64,000 nt of DNA from Pseudeuparius sepicola (lineage: Eukaryota > Arthropoda > Insecta > Coleoptera > Anthribidae): contig OY987300.1 of assembly GCA_963920635.1 (NCBI GenBank), forward strand, positions 60,116,915 through 60,180,914. The letters are read 5' to 3'. Positions 32,662 through 43,860 of this stretch are shown here, one piece after another. The notes under the pieces are model-generated. The model saw only the letters and a list, made by a program, of their open reading frames with translations, did not search any database and was not told where the DNA came from. Each line of letters starts with the position of its first letter. The stretch's first letter is position 1. Made by a program: the position numbers and the translations under genes.

Positions 32662-32693
32662 AAAGTGGTCCCGTACTCTCTTTGTATTACTAC

Positions 32694-32825
32694 TTAGGCC
32701 CGCTTCCCCCCATCTCTCACTTGAGTGGTTTTTAGTTATAGTTGCAAGCTAGTAATTAGAATCCAAGATTGTACATTTATTGTTATAGCTGTAAATAAAT
32801 AAAAAAAAAATAATAAAAAAAATAT
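32694..32825 (+). pseudogene. LINE 3' UTR and A-rich tail (3' part of the split LINE)
   Basis: Directly outside the palindrome. It ends GTAAATAAATAAAAAAAAAAT, a typical LINE tail. It is taken as the continuation of 18,900-19,333. The join is inferred from position and tail, not from a second family copy. Confidence 0.5.
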
Positions 32826-33936
32826 TAATAATACCTAAAATAAGGCGTGAAATACAGGAATATAGAGAAATAGAGGTTTATCGTTAAAAACGGTAGACGT
32901 TTTATAATAAAACTGAACAGAAAACACTTTCAAAGGAAATGACGTAAAATAACGTCATAAAAAACTTTCAAAACCCGTTTCTCTAAACTTATAGAGTCAC
33001 GTTCTCTGTGTATAAGAAGAGCTCTTGTTAGTCTTCTTATTTCAAAACTAATAAACCGTCTCGCTTTGCCTTGCGTATTGCATACCTATTGTAGGCTATC
33101 AGACTTTTCTTACTTATATTATTTCATATTATCCCAATGTAGAAATGCATTGTGCTTCGACAGCATAACTACTTGTCCTCCTTTACAAAAAAAACTTGTC
33201 TCGGGAGTTCGCGAAAACTATGTACTTACTTATTTTCAAATATTGTACCTAAGTTGCTTTAAAAATTAGATCTGAATACATTACAATGCACATATGCATA
33301 TGACTAATAATGTAGGATACTTTTGAACAATGAAAATTAATAGAAAGTTTGATTAGGTATAATTTTCTTAATTCTTCAAGTTTGGCCTTTAGACTTTTTA
33401 ATAAAAAAGTTAAAGTAGAAGTTTCGCACAATCTATATGCATATTTAGATTTGGAATAGAAAATGTGCCCATAAAAATACAGGGTGATTCAATCACGATT
33501 GTATAAATAAATTTTAAGTTTCAGACAATTTAACTATCAGACCATCTAAACTACTTTCGGTTTAACCGAAAATGATATTAACTTCCTAATTTTAAAACGA
33601 ATACCCAAACCCAATTTTAACTCAATATTAAAGTAGCGGCGGGTGCGTAATCCATGAGCGCGAATTTGCTTTACTACTCAAGTTATGTACTATAATTTAC
33701 CTATGATCGCATTTATTAAGAATTAAACTACTAACTAGTTCAATAATCGTTTACCAAATATTTTTCTTTCGACAAGTTTAAAAGTCAAATTTGAAAGTAT
33801 TTGTGGGCTTATTTTTGATGGCTGCTTTTGATTTGCCCCCTTTTGCAGCCGCCGCCGCTGAAGCACTAAGTTATGGAAAGTTGTTTTGTACAGTTTTCTT
33901 ACACGCCTCGAGTTAATTCCCAATCCTCGTAATAGG
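32826..33936. other. No recognisable gene; two short palindromes
   Basis: ATGACGTAAAATAACGTCAT (32,938-32,957) is an interrupted CRE-like palindrome. GTGTATAAGAAGAGC followed by AATAAACCG (33,015-33,060) has the look of an LTR promoter/poly(A) region but lacks visible LTR ends. A TACAGGGTGATTC end-like motif sits at 33,479 without a mate. Confidence 0.35.
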
Positions 33937-34424
33937 GGGCAAATGTTAGGGACCCTCGCGTCGGAAATTATTTCTCAGTCGTAGGTATATTGCTAATTGG
34001 TAAGGAATCTTATACAATACTATATAATCATTGGTTTTTCTTACCGTGCGATAGTGTTTACAATGTATAATGCTCTACTTATTACACACGTGGTAGGTAG
34101 TGCGTTGTTTATAATTTTTAGTAGTGGTCATAGCATTGAATAAGGAATACCTTAATCAATGGTCATAGGCAAAACACACACCAAATAATCTAAGGGACAA
34201 GGATACAAATTATGAAATAAAACAATTTCATGCTAGATTTTTCTTATATTATAGCTATAAGTAGGTACTCTAAATAAACTTAGTGTCAAAATTCGCAAAA
34301 GAATTAAGAAATTCATCAAATTTACATAGTTTCTAGAAATATTATTAAATATAAATTAGGCATGTTTTTGCAATAAATAATAAACAACAATAAGGCAGCA
34401 TTAAATAATAATTATATAATAAAG
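33937..34424. other. Possible LTR start after a purine tract, otherwise unassigned
   Basis: AATAGGGGGCAAA immediately followed by TGTTAGGGACC has the form of a polypurine tract and an LTR beginning with TG. No matching second LTR, primer site or gag/pol remnant was found. The rest is AT-rich. Confidence 0.2.
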
Positions 34425-34740
34425 TGTATTATCACCAGGACTGTTAACAACCGCTCTGCATCTATAAGCAGTAGCACAGACCTATATAGCTTCGCTAGCT
34501 ATATAGGTCTGTGGCAGTAGATATACTCAAAATTGAGTAGTAAATATCAGGTTGTTCGATGGTATTCCATTGATTTTGAAGGCACTTGAATAGTTGTTCG
34601 ATAGTTTGAAACACAATATTTTGCACCAAAAGTCTTTGTCCGAGCATATCTCATAAGTGCTTGATGGGATTAAGGTCAGCAGGTTGAGAAGGCCAAGGCA
34701 AAACATTAATCCCGTATTAGTGCATTAGTTGAAATTCTTC
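34425..34740 (-). pseudogene. Tc1-like transposase C-terminal remnant
   Basis: On the minus strand a WPSQPADLNPIKHL block (usual WPxQSPDLNPIEHLW) is followed by an in-frame stop. Then comes a continuous frame with LGQRLLVQNIVFQTIEQLF and NQWNTIE, the typical run after the DDE/D active-site Glu. After a 46-bp interruption (the small palindrome plus one target copy) the terminal YRCRAVVNSPGDN block appears (usual RRCQAVIxAxGG). The active-site Glu of the NPIE motif is Lys here. N-terminal parts and terminal repeats were not found, so this is a fossil. Confidence 0.85.
34475..34513. mobile_element. 39-bp perfect palindrome with 7-bp target duplication
   Basis: Arms of 16 bp (CACAGACCTATATAGC and its exact inverse) flank a TTCGCTA loop. 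GCAGTAG occurs immediately on both sides (34,468-34,474 and 34,514-34,520). It interrupts the Tc1 remnant, and removing it with one GCAGTAG brings the frames on either side into register, so it is a true insertion of 46 bp. It is far shorter than normal MITEs. No other copy is in the window. Confidence 0.85.
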
Positions 34741-36205
34741 TTGTGAATATAGTACGTAACACCGCTTCACGTTCTAAATGATGTCCAGCACTAAATGACA
34801 AAAAATACCTATTAAATTAAGGAGGTTTTTCGTTTGAATTAAAAAAAATGCAATAGTTTTTTAATGTAAAAAACACTAATACGTTTGCATTATCAGTTGG
34901 TAGAACTGCTCATAGTTGTACTATTTTTTTAATATGTAAATACGAAATAATTAAGAAAATATGCGCTATTTTCTATTTGTCCTTATATTCTTTTGATATT
35001 ATGTGTACACAACTTTCTTTCAGATTCGACAGGTTATTATATTATCATTAGGTATGATATAAGAAAACATGAAGCAATATTTGTTCAGTATTACCGCTGT
35101 CTATATACATAAGTGAAATAAAAGATGACAAATAAATAAGTACGATATGGGTATAATTTCCATTATTTTAATGCGAGGATGTTTCCGGCTAGGATTGAAG
35201 AGGATTGTGGTATTTCCGCCAAATCTCGAGTATAGCTACAGGTACATTTTTAAGACAAGGGATTATTTTTTCATTATGATAATGTGTAAATATAAAAAAC
35301 TGTAAGACCTTCTTGCTTGGGGGTGTTGATTTGATAATTGGCCAAAAAATATAATTGTACGGGAATATGGAATTTTTTGGTATTTCGAATCGGACTCGAT
35401 GCTGTTGGAACTTCCCCTACTTCGTTATGGATAGTTCGATTTACACGACTGACATCGAATCACTTATGACATATATGAATGTGTCGGAATTGTTTATGAA
35501 CCAAGTCAGATGAATTATGTTTCCTAATGAAAGTTTGGGCATTTGGATCGCACTGCGGCCGAATTTCTACCTAATTAGGCGTATGTCTAGCCACATATAT
35601 TATGGACTAACTTCATAACTTTACAATCATTTCACAATCCCCAATTAGCAAAACATTGGTATATTTACCTTATTTTATTTAGGTACTGGACTTAAACTTT
35701 TCAATAGGCTAATTATTTTCTTTTCACGGTATTTATCTGACAACAGTTATGATTATTTTACGGTCGTTATCGAAGTTTTAATTGAATTCCTAAAGTGGTT
35801 TCGAGGAGTTATTTTAAATCTTTGTATAACACAAATATAACGGTATTAAGAACTTTTAAAGAAAATCAATAATTATATTCTATTCTAATTGGAGTAAAGA
35901 AAGAATTCGGCGAGATGGTATTCAGAAATTTAGCTGTACATAATAAACAAGAAAATAGAAGCTTATTTTAAGCTCAATTGACGAACAGAAATAAAGTGAA
36001 GCAGACATTTTAATAGAGTTATTATGTTCTGTGTTTCCAAAAAGCCAAATTCACAATTTTGATAAAAAATAAAATAAAGATAGGAGTTTTAAGTGTGTGG
36101 TCCGGTCTAATTACAATTGAATTTTATGAACAATATGTGTGAGCTTACCTACTTGTATTGTGCTCTCACGGTAAAGCCGCCGCGTGCTGGTCTGGTATCG
36201 CTTCG
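34741..36205. other. No recognisable gene
   Basis: AT-rich, with no open frame worth noting and no terminal repeats. Confidence 0.4.
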
Positions 36206-36209
36206 TTAA

Positions 36210-36607
36210 GGTGGCATAAACACACATGGCATTAAATACTACCAACCCAAGTGAGTTTTTTGTGTTTATTTTGAAAATCATTATGTCTTTCAAAAAACCA
36301 ATGCCCAACTCAAATACTGCATTATATTGGGCATATTTGGACAAAAAATCAGCCAACTCTGATGGCTTGTTTGGAAAAACAATATACCTAAAGGTTCTGG
36401 TAATTTTTTATTAGAGAAGAAGAAGAAAATACATTTCAGGTATATTGTTTTCGCAAACGAAACATCAGATTTGGCTGATTTTTTGTCCAAATATGCGCAA
36501 TGTAATGTAGAATTTGAGTTGAGCATTGGTTTTTTGAAAGACCTACTAATTTTAAAACCAACCACTAAAAACACACTTGGGTTGGCACTATGTGTGATAA
36601 TGCCCCC
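36210..36607. mobile_element. piggyBac-like foldback MITE (TTAA target)
   Basis: TTAA flanks both sides (36,206-36,209; 36,608-36,611). Ends are GGTGGCATAAACACACAT and, inverted, GGGGGCATTATCACACAT. The arms remain alignable through most of the 398 bp, including CCAACCCAAGTG and TGGACAAAAAATCAGCC. The overlapping ORFs on both strands are arm shadows. Confidence 0.75.
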
Positions 36608-36611
36608 TTAA

Positions 36612-36984
36612 GCGATTGTCACTTGTTACAAAATTATTTACACTAACCTCATGTCCTCGTGAAAATTGCTTTGGCGATTCAGCACTAATTAACACGACGG
36701 ACGGAGTTCTACCACTAAACTAAACGACAGTAATTTATTTAACACGTACGACTAGATCTAGCATCAATAATCATTAGGGTTCAGCCATGTGAATTTGTCA
36801 GAAGTGCTTAACAGTCACGGATCGCGTCAGGAGTTTGACCTAATAAAGAAAATACAGAGAGATAGCATAAAAAGTGCTTTTTAACGAGGTGCCACAAGCC
36901 ATACCTATTTGTATTTGAAGAAAAAACGTTTGAACATCCCATAACCTTTTTTGATTTTGAAATGTCGATTCATATCCGATGTTC
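36612..36984. other. No recognisable gene
   Basis: Short AT-rich stretch between the TTAA element and the SINE. Confidence 0.4.
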
Positions 36985-37385
36985 AGAGCACTGCTAACTA
37001 TTTAGACTCTGTGTTTTCTGCCTTGGTTCGAATCGAGGTCGAGGCAAATTGCGTGCACCACATGCCTTTCTAGAAAAATACCGCTGATGGCCAAGAGGGC
37101 TGGAAAAATTCTGGATTCACGTTAATGCTCCTTAATAGCTTTATCGTTGCGATTTACTAATTGTCCTACACTCACTGGGATTACTGCGGTTTTCTAGGGT
37201 TTTCCGTAGTACTTTACTCTGAACGAATGCTATCCTAGTTATATCGGGAAAAGTCGGCCCTAGCTGCAAATGGCAACGAAGACAAAATAATAGTAATTGC
37301 CCCCTCCCCCGCACAAGCATTCAGTTGCTTCTGGTGTACTCCTAGTTCGAAGTATTGTGAGGATGAGAATTAATATTAGAGCGAC
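36985..37385 (+). mobile_element. SINE, apparently full length
   Basis: The head contains GGTTCGAATC (37,033-37,042), a perfect tRNA-type pol III B box. A poor A-box-like stretch lies ~40 bp upstream. The middle shares GATGGCCAAGAG and CTCACTGGGAT with the minus-strand copy at 55.2-55.5 kb. The 3' part shares GGCAACGAAGACAAAATAAT, CCCGCACAAGCAT and GTATTGTGAG with all copies. It ends in an ATT-rich tail. About 400 bp, long for a tRNA SINE. Confidence 0.8.
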
Positions 37386-39242
37386 ACTAAAGGATGTAAA
37401 TTGGAACAGGAGAAATTTTAAATAGATTTCACCATGTAGTATGTCCTATTCTTGCCTTCCCACCTGCCTTCTGAAAATTCTTAAAATCTAGTCGAGAGCG
37501 AAACTACGAAACCTATACAAAGAACCGCTTTCAAGCAAAATATTACATTCAATGGGTTACAAATAAGGAAGCCTGGAATTTTGTAGCAAATAAATACAAA
37601 AATATTATTAAGTTCCGAAGACACTTCTATAAATTTGTCTAGTATTTGTAGATAAAATATCTGGAGAGCGCGCGGACTTTATTGCGACGTCAGGAACTTG
37701 AGCGACACAGAAATGAACGGAAATTGAACCGCGAAACTTCAAATATCAAGCTGACACTTTATATTGCTTTCTACTGAACCCACCAAACCTTTTATATAAT
37801 GTACATTCCCATAGCGGAGTATTTTACTGCGAGAGTAATAATAAAAATAGCCTCTCTGAAAGCATCTCTGCATAGAATCAGGCAGGCAGACAGTTTGACT
37901 TTAAAAGTACGAACTTATTATTTGACTGGCACGTATCCCGAAACTTTCTCAACTTCAGCCAAGATTTTCGACAAACGATCCAGCTGTAGTTTCCAGCATT
38001 TCAATGAATATTATATCTACTTTGTTCTTTCTTGTAATTTAACTTTATTTGCAGATTTTGTATTTGTTGATTTGTTAAAATATCAAATGTTCCCAAAGCT
38101 TGCTAAATCTCTTTTATAGATCTCATCAGCTGTTTATTCAAATAAACTTAATATAATATGGACCTTTAGACATTCAATACTGAAAGTAAACAAAATTTTC
38201 ATAGTATCTTAATAATAAAAGCATTCAAAAGTTTTTGCTAACAGTCATAAACGCTTATTGTTTTATGCTGTAATAAAAGAGCCACTATTAGCTTAAATTA
38301 TTATTTTGTCGAGTGGGATGTTGCTTTATGAAACATGTTCAACCTTCGATACTTTTTGTTCATCAGGGTTTGAAGCAAGTGTAATTAGCTTTCTCACTGT
38401 ATAAAAATAAGCAGCGGCAAACTTTTAAACTGGTTTTCTAATATTCACTTGGTCTTTTAAAAGTTGTAAAGACTTGCCTTAAATTAAATGAAAACATCAA
38501 ATAAGCTCGACTCGCTACTCCGGTTTAAAAGGCCTGGGAAAATTATACTTCACGCAAAGATTAACTTTTAGGTAGATAAATACTATGCAAATTTACATAG
38601 TGAATCCTTAGAAACTATATTACCCTGCTGAAAAAGTTTCATAAACCGAGGTTAATATAAAATCAGATTCGACACTTCTATCGACAGCGCTCTGTGTACC
38701 ACCTTTAATCCAATTGCAAGTGCCTACACGTTAAATTTAAATTCCATTTCCTTGCACTTGTTTTCTAAGTCCTGCCATTTTTGCTAACCTAAACATAATA
38801 ATAATAATAGAAAATTTCTAAAACTATAAATTTCTGGATCTCTATGCTATGTGTGTAATTGTTAACTTCATTTCATTACTAGAGCAGTTTTCTATTAATG
38901 TTAGTAATAATTCCAATAATTATTATCAATCAAAAGATCTTTGACATATATGATAAATATAAAAAATGGTAGATCCTTAGACAAGGAAAGAGAGAGGGCG
39001 CCTAACAGCGCTCGTGGCCGTGTTACCGACTGCCACATCGCATTACAGACCAGTGGCGTAGCATGAAACGCGTTCTTAGCCAATATCGCAAAAATGTTAA
39101 AAATGAAAAGACTTGCATGTAATTTGAAATAATGGTATTTATTTGCAAATAATTTCCCAAATGTAAAGCTAGTGTCAAGTGCTGAAATATATTTATTTCT
39201 GGAGATTTCGAATCAAGTTAATAAATAAATAAATAGATAATG
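37386..39242. other. No recognisable gene
   Basis: A 106-aa plus-strand frame at 37,799-38,119 has no motif and low-complexity neighbours. A minus-strand CTGATGA...GAAGG pattern near 38,340-38,370 resembles a ruined hammerhead. A CCAGTGGCGTAGC phrase at 39,050 resembles the end of some DNA transposons. Confidence 0.35.
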
Positions 39243-39515
39243 CATGTGCATGAAAACCAGCCCATATTTTATGAAACTATACAAAAACAAATTTTCAATA
39301 AAAACGATGTTAAAAAATAATTATATTGGTCCTATTTGCAAACAAAACAATACACTTGATCATACTAAAAGGTAGACGGAATTTGAGAAAAAATAAAGTT
39401 TTAGGGCATCTTCCAAAGGTAGCTTGTTAAATATTTATATGTGAAAGGAAATCCCGGGCTCTTGCTTTTCGCATCTGCTTTTGCAACCAAACGCTGAACA
39501 ATTCACCATTGCACA
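39243..39515 (+). repeat. Dispersed repeat, copy 2 of 2 (partner 3,712-3,995)
   Basis: Same orientation and order of shared words as copy 1; the middle (39,385-39,415) has diverged completely. Confidence 0.65.
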
Positions 39516-40239
39516 AAATGTTATACAAAATCTTATAATTAAAATGCTCATACCTAGCTCAACTTAATATCGAGTCCTAAGAATTTTAGAACATTAAAAT
39601 TAATTTTTTCTATTTTGATTTGTTTTTCGTTCAAAAATTATAGTTTAAAAGTTGGTGTAACAGGATTGTTTGCGAATGATTTCAATGATGCCTGTGACTA
39701 TCTATGGCTGTATACCGTCACCACACTACATGCATGCGCTTGCTGTCAGTTACTGAACCTATCTCAATTTTTCTACGTATAAAACAAAGACGGATATTAA
39801 CAAGCAGCTTGCAAGCGCTTCCTTCGTTCGGTAACGTTGATTGCGCCCTAGACAGGGTTAACTATCACTTAGTACAAAAAATTTTATGGTAGATAAAGAA
39901 AAATTAGCATTTTGTCTTAAGCCTAAAAATTTTTTTTTTCAAATTGTTTAAAACCACTCAAAAAACGCCGCCTATGGACGCCCGCGAGACGTGTCTTAAA
40001 ATTTCGCCTATGTCAATGATAGTGACAGGTAGTGAAATAGAACGGCGTTGCCACGACTATCAATTTATCCAGGGATTCACCACAAAATTTCGATTTCCTT
40101 TTGAAAACGATTACTTTCTAAGGAACATGTAGAATGTCTAAGAAAAACCTATCCTACTTACATTATTAAGCGATAGTATTCCAATAAGTTGTATGGATAG
40201 TGCTGATGTTGAAAATCAGGTGTACGCACTGGGAAACCT
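39516..40239. other. No recognisable gene
   Basis: Two 62-aa open frames without motifs; otherwise AT-rich. Confidence 0.4.
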
Positions 40240-40860
40240 TTGATTTAGTTTAGGCGATAGGGGAAGTTCGCGGAGTGAAGCGTGCAAGTGGCCAAATATG
40301 GTAATACCTGTATTTCAGTTTGCGGGTTGGTCAACATCGCCGCGCGTCGTGACTTGCGCTGGAGAGCCAAGAGGGGAGGACAGTAATGGAGTAACGGCAC
40401 ACGGGCAGCAGCTCGCTTTCGCGGGTCCCGTGGTTTTTGGGACTAAAAAAGCGGAGAAAAAGGGAAGCTGGAGTGTAGTGAGAAGCCTCGAGCATCGCCC
40501 GAGGCAGGAGAAGGAAAATTGTGGAGAATTTGGAGACCCGGACACAGGAAATCAAGAGGTGTTGCCACGGCGGACCGACCAGGCCACCAATACTCGACGC
40601 CAAGAGCCTTGTAATGTTGTGTACGAGGGAGCGGCACGATTAGTGAACATCCAAGCCAGGGAATCAACTGCACCAAAGTTGTTGATGCATGGTGGGTGAG
40701 TGCATACAGCAAGTCGACTACCCCTAAGCAGCCGTTGCACAATATGGAAGAACATTGACTCGGACATTGGGTGACAAAATAAACTGTTGTTTCGGGTTCT
40801 GCACTGCGCGCTAAAAGAACGAATATCAAAACAGGGTTTACGCCTTTATCTAGGGCTTAA
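40240..40860. other. GC-rich island with overlapping ORFs, possibly LTR-like
   Basis: The sharpest GC increase outside the palindrome. A 133-aa plus-strand frame (40,298-40,699) and a 128-aa minus-strand frame overlap fully, as expected in GC-rich non-coding DNA. Neither has a domain I know. The end, AAAATAAACTGTTGTTTCGGG then TTCTGCA, resembles the poly(A)/U5 part of an LTR, but no paired copy exists here. A host CpG-rich promoter is another reading. Confidence 0.25.
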
Positions 40861-43469
40861 GAGGTCAAGTGAATTTAGGTTAGTTAAATTTCAAACTAAG
40901 GTAAGGCGAATCCGGGAGAACCTCAGGTAAATCTAACAGCGCTGCGGCTGTACAGATTCAAATCGATTGTTATTTATGTATTTTTTTTATTTGTTTGAAT
41001 AAAAAGTTATTTTCATCCTTCCTAAAACAACGACAAAGCCGCGAAAATAACTTCAAGCTGACAGTATGTTCGGAAGCCATATTGGATGACGTAATTTACA
41101 GGGAAAATAGGGGTTTTTACACCTTTTTTAAAAACCGTAAAAAAACTAAAAATATTTTTCTACGTTTTCTTAAGCTACACCCTGCGCACGTGGTAAATTT
41201 TTTTGTACTAAGTGATAGTTAACCCTGTATATCTGTTACTTTACTACTTTAGAATAGGTAAGGAACATAATATAAAATCGTAACATAGTCCTTTAATTCC
41301 AGGGCGATAAAATTGACTTAAAAAACGTTTCTAACTTTGCAGTCATGAGGAGTCCATTTAATCAGCGGAAACCCTCCCCTGTTAATTCTCCCAGCTTCCG
41401 TCTGGCATATAAATCCCGCATCTCAAGGAGATTCTCTGACTTTTTAAATTCTCGGCGATTAGTCCACAGATTTCGCGGCCCTGCGGCCATAAACTTGACA
41501 ATAATGGTTTGGGGCAAAAACACCCTATATGAAATATGGCGCTACCATTAAACGTAATGTCCTTTCATTAAATCCTGGCTTCTTGCAGCCTCTCTAGAAT
41601 CCCCCGAAATTTCCTCAGGGTGAAAGATTCGCTAATTAAATTAATTGTACTATTTATTTGAAGGGATGCGTTGAAGGACGTTATTTGGATTGATGGAATC
41701 AGTGGATTAATCTCCTTGGCCCTTGGCTTCTGACTGAAGCTCTTGATTACAAACTTTCCTAATTTTCCCATTCGATGGGATCTTATAAGAGGTACTTACA
41801 TAAAATCATAACCATTTCGGTCAATTTGGAAATACCTATTATTGACGTAGGTATTTATCATACCCATATTTTGGACTTACCTGTTCAGAGGGTACTTGGC
41901 GAAATGGTTGTCTCTAATCCGATAGATCGTTTAATAAATGAGAACTGTCACCATCCTGCTCACTTTATATCAATCTCAGAATGTATTACCACGCGAAATA
42001 ATAATGCCAACTGGGTATAATTTCAAAAAGCAAACTTCCCGTTTATCTATGACTGTTTTAGAAATTTGTATAATATTCTTGATTTGAGTGTACCAACATA
42101 AAATCAACGAAATACCTTGGTTCAATGCTGACATAATTCGCAACGTTAATAGCTAAGTCTAAGTTAGACTCCCTAACGACCTTTCTACTAATTCATAAGC
42201 ATTTCCTTTCAGACATTTCTGTAACCTCCACTGATTTGCTCTTTTGAGAATCCGCAAATATTTGTTAAATTTTTATACTAGAAAATCAAATTCGGCCATT
42301 CTAATGGATTTATTTCCATTAAAAGGGGGGATATCTTTAGGCATAGATTGCCTAGTTAAAATTTTAGTTAGCTAGTTGGGAGGTATAAGTTGATTTGGAT
42401 CGGATCTTGAATCTAAAGGATACATATTGCTTACCTATTTTGCGGTTTGAACACTAAATACCTCGGAATTATTAATTTGTGTATCTTCCCTGGTAGCGCC
42501 TTCTTGACCCCTTTTCCAAGGATTTCTTCAATGAATTCATTCTTTAACATCTGGACCCACAGACACATTAAACTTACTATCCCTGAACTAAGAGTCTTCA
42601 TTTAAATTTGACAGTTTAGTTTCAACTTCATTCAGTATTTCTTGATTCTTACGAAGAAGTTGCATCTATGTGTTACTTCTTTATCTTCAATTCTAATTGT
42701 GTTTGGCGCCGCTGACTTTCTCTGCTTTCTCCGATAGCTGATGCCCTAGTTTTCCAAATACATGTTCTTTTCACTAGCTTTGAAACCATCTTGATGCGAT
42801 AGCTCCGGAAAATGTGTAGATTGAAGCCCTTAGTGGTTTCCATCTTTTCGCGATGAGGACCATTTCTTGGTTTAGCTTTCTGTCCTAAGCGTTCGCTGCG
42901 CCTTACGAGATTTATAGACTTTATATCATAGACTAGTTGTATAGGCTACGAGGGAACATTTGCTGAATATCCTTCCTAAAAGGCACTATTTAGGATCGAT
43001 AACAGCCTGCAATGTCAGATATAATTAGAAAACCCTTATAGACAAGGGAGAATTGATTTTCTTTTGTTCTATTATCTGATTTGCCAAGTAACATATCTTC
43101 AGTGAGATTTGTTGCTAATAAATGATCTGAATCATATTTGCAAAAGAAAGGGGTACTACATTATACTATATTTATGGAGACGAGGCTTTCACATAATCAA
43201 GATTGAACTCCATTAAGGTAAGTTCGTTTAATCTTATGATTAACAATGTCGAAAACTCACGCCTGTATTGTTCGCTGTATAGTCTAGAATTTCGAAACAC
43301 GGACTCATTATATTATGCGTTTATCGGAGGGAAACTCAAATATGCATGTACTGTTTGGTCACCAGGTTATAGCATTATGTAGAGAGTCTTGAGAAGGTTT
43401 AGCGTATATAATTGAAGTACCTTATTTATAGAAGTATAGGCGTTTATACAGGTTTATGCAGGTGTGGAA
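40861..43469. other. No recognisable gene
   Basis: A CCCTGTATA end-like motif lies at 41,222, with no mate. 41,340-41,770 is locally GC-richer and non-repetitive, with a TAATTAAATTAATT core, and could be a conserved non-coding element. On the minus strand around 42,480-42,900 stretches of ordinary codon composition occur but are too broken to assign. Confidence 0.3.
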
Positions 43470-43860
43470 GATTGTCTCATGCGTGATTGATTGTCCCGAT
43501 CTGCTTGACAGACTTGATTTTCTAGTGCCTCGGCTATCATCTCACCAACAATTTAACTTTTATTTCCCAACTCTACGCACGAATATCCTAAGACTCTCTC
43601 AATTTTATTGAATGTTGATGCTTGTAATAAAGTTATCGATTTTGATACTTTTCGTCAAAGTGCTGTTAAAGAACCACTGATGTTTAAAGATCTTTTTCTA
43701 GATCATAAAATATTGGTTTTTGGATTGTAATTGCTTTACATTGTTTGTAAACTTTATTATTATTGTATTTTGTATTAGATCTTACAGTTAAATTTAAATA
43801 AATGTAAGCAAGTTTTTCTATAAAACAGTTTTTTTCTTATAAATGACATACTGGAATTTA
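43470..43860 (+). pseudogene. LINE 3' end, severely 5'-truncated
   Basis: Aligns with the inverse of 14,830-15,110: GCACGAATATCCTRAGA, CTCTC-ATTTTAT, a GTTAAAGAACC block, then TTTGTAATTGCTT and AACAGTTTTTTTCTTAT. It contains only the last codons and the 3' UTR. It confirms that the element at 14.8-15.8 kb is a family member. Confidence 0.65.

Larger units (their letters stand above)
19334..32693. mobile_element. Giant gene-bearing inverted-repeat (foldback) element
   Basis: Two inverted arms, 19,334-25,441 and 25,484-32,693, meet at a ~42-bp spacer. The outer ends are GTAGTAATACAAAGAGAG and its inverse. Outside them homology stops abruptly, and the flanks look like two halves of one LINE 3' UTR, so this is an insertion of 13.36 kb. 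Each arm contains a promoter, two overlapping small genes with a poly(A) signal, several distinct tandem arrays and a palindromic-motif array next to the centre. By eye the arms differ at scattered bases and by two big indels: 20,701-21,017 is absent on the right and about 28,854-30,211 is absent on the left. Arms made of tandem repeats recall Drosophila FB/Galileo elements. Long terminal repeats with genes also recall virus-like linear DNA. No transposase, polymerase or clear target duplication is visible. Confidence 0.85.

Noticed and set aside
19334..32693. Palindrome as a missed-adapter sequencing artefact
   Set aside because: The arms differ by two large indels and scattered bases, the spacer is not adapter-like, and the two outer flanks differ. 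Still worth checking in raw reads.
40298..40699. 133-aa ORF as a host gene
   Set aside because: GC-rich region with an equally long overlapping frame on the other strand and no recognisable domain.
42700..42715. TGGCGCC as a retroviral-type primer-binding site
   Set aside because: Only seven bases match and no LTR lies immediately upstream.
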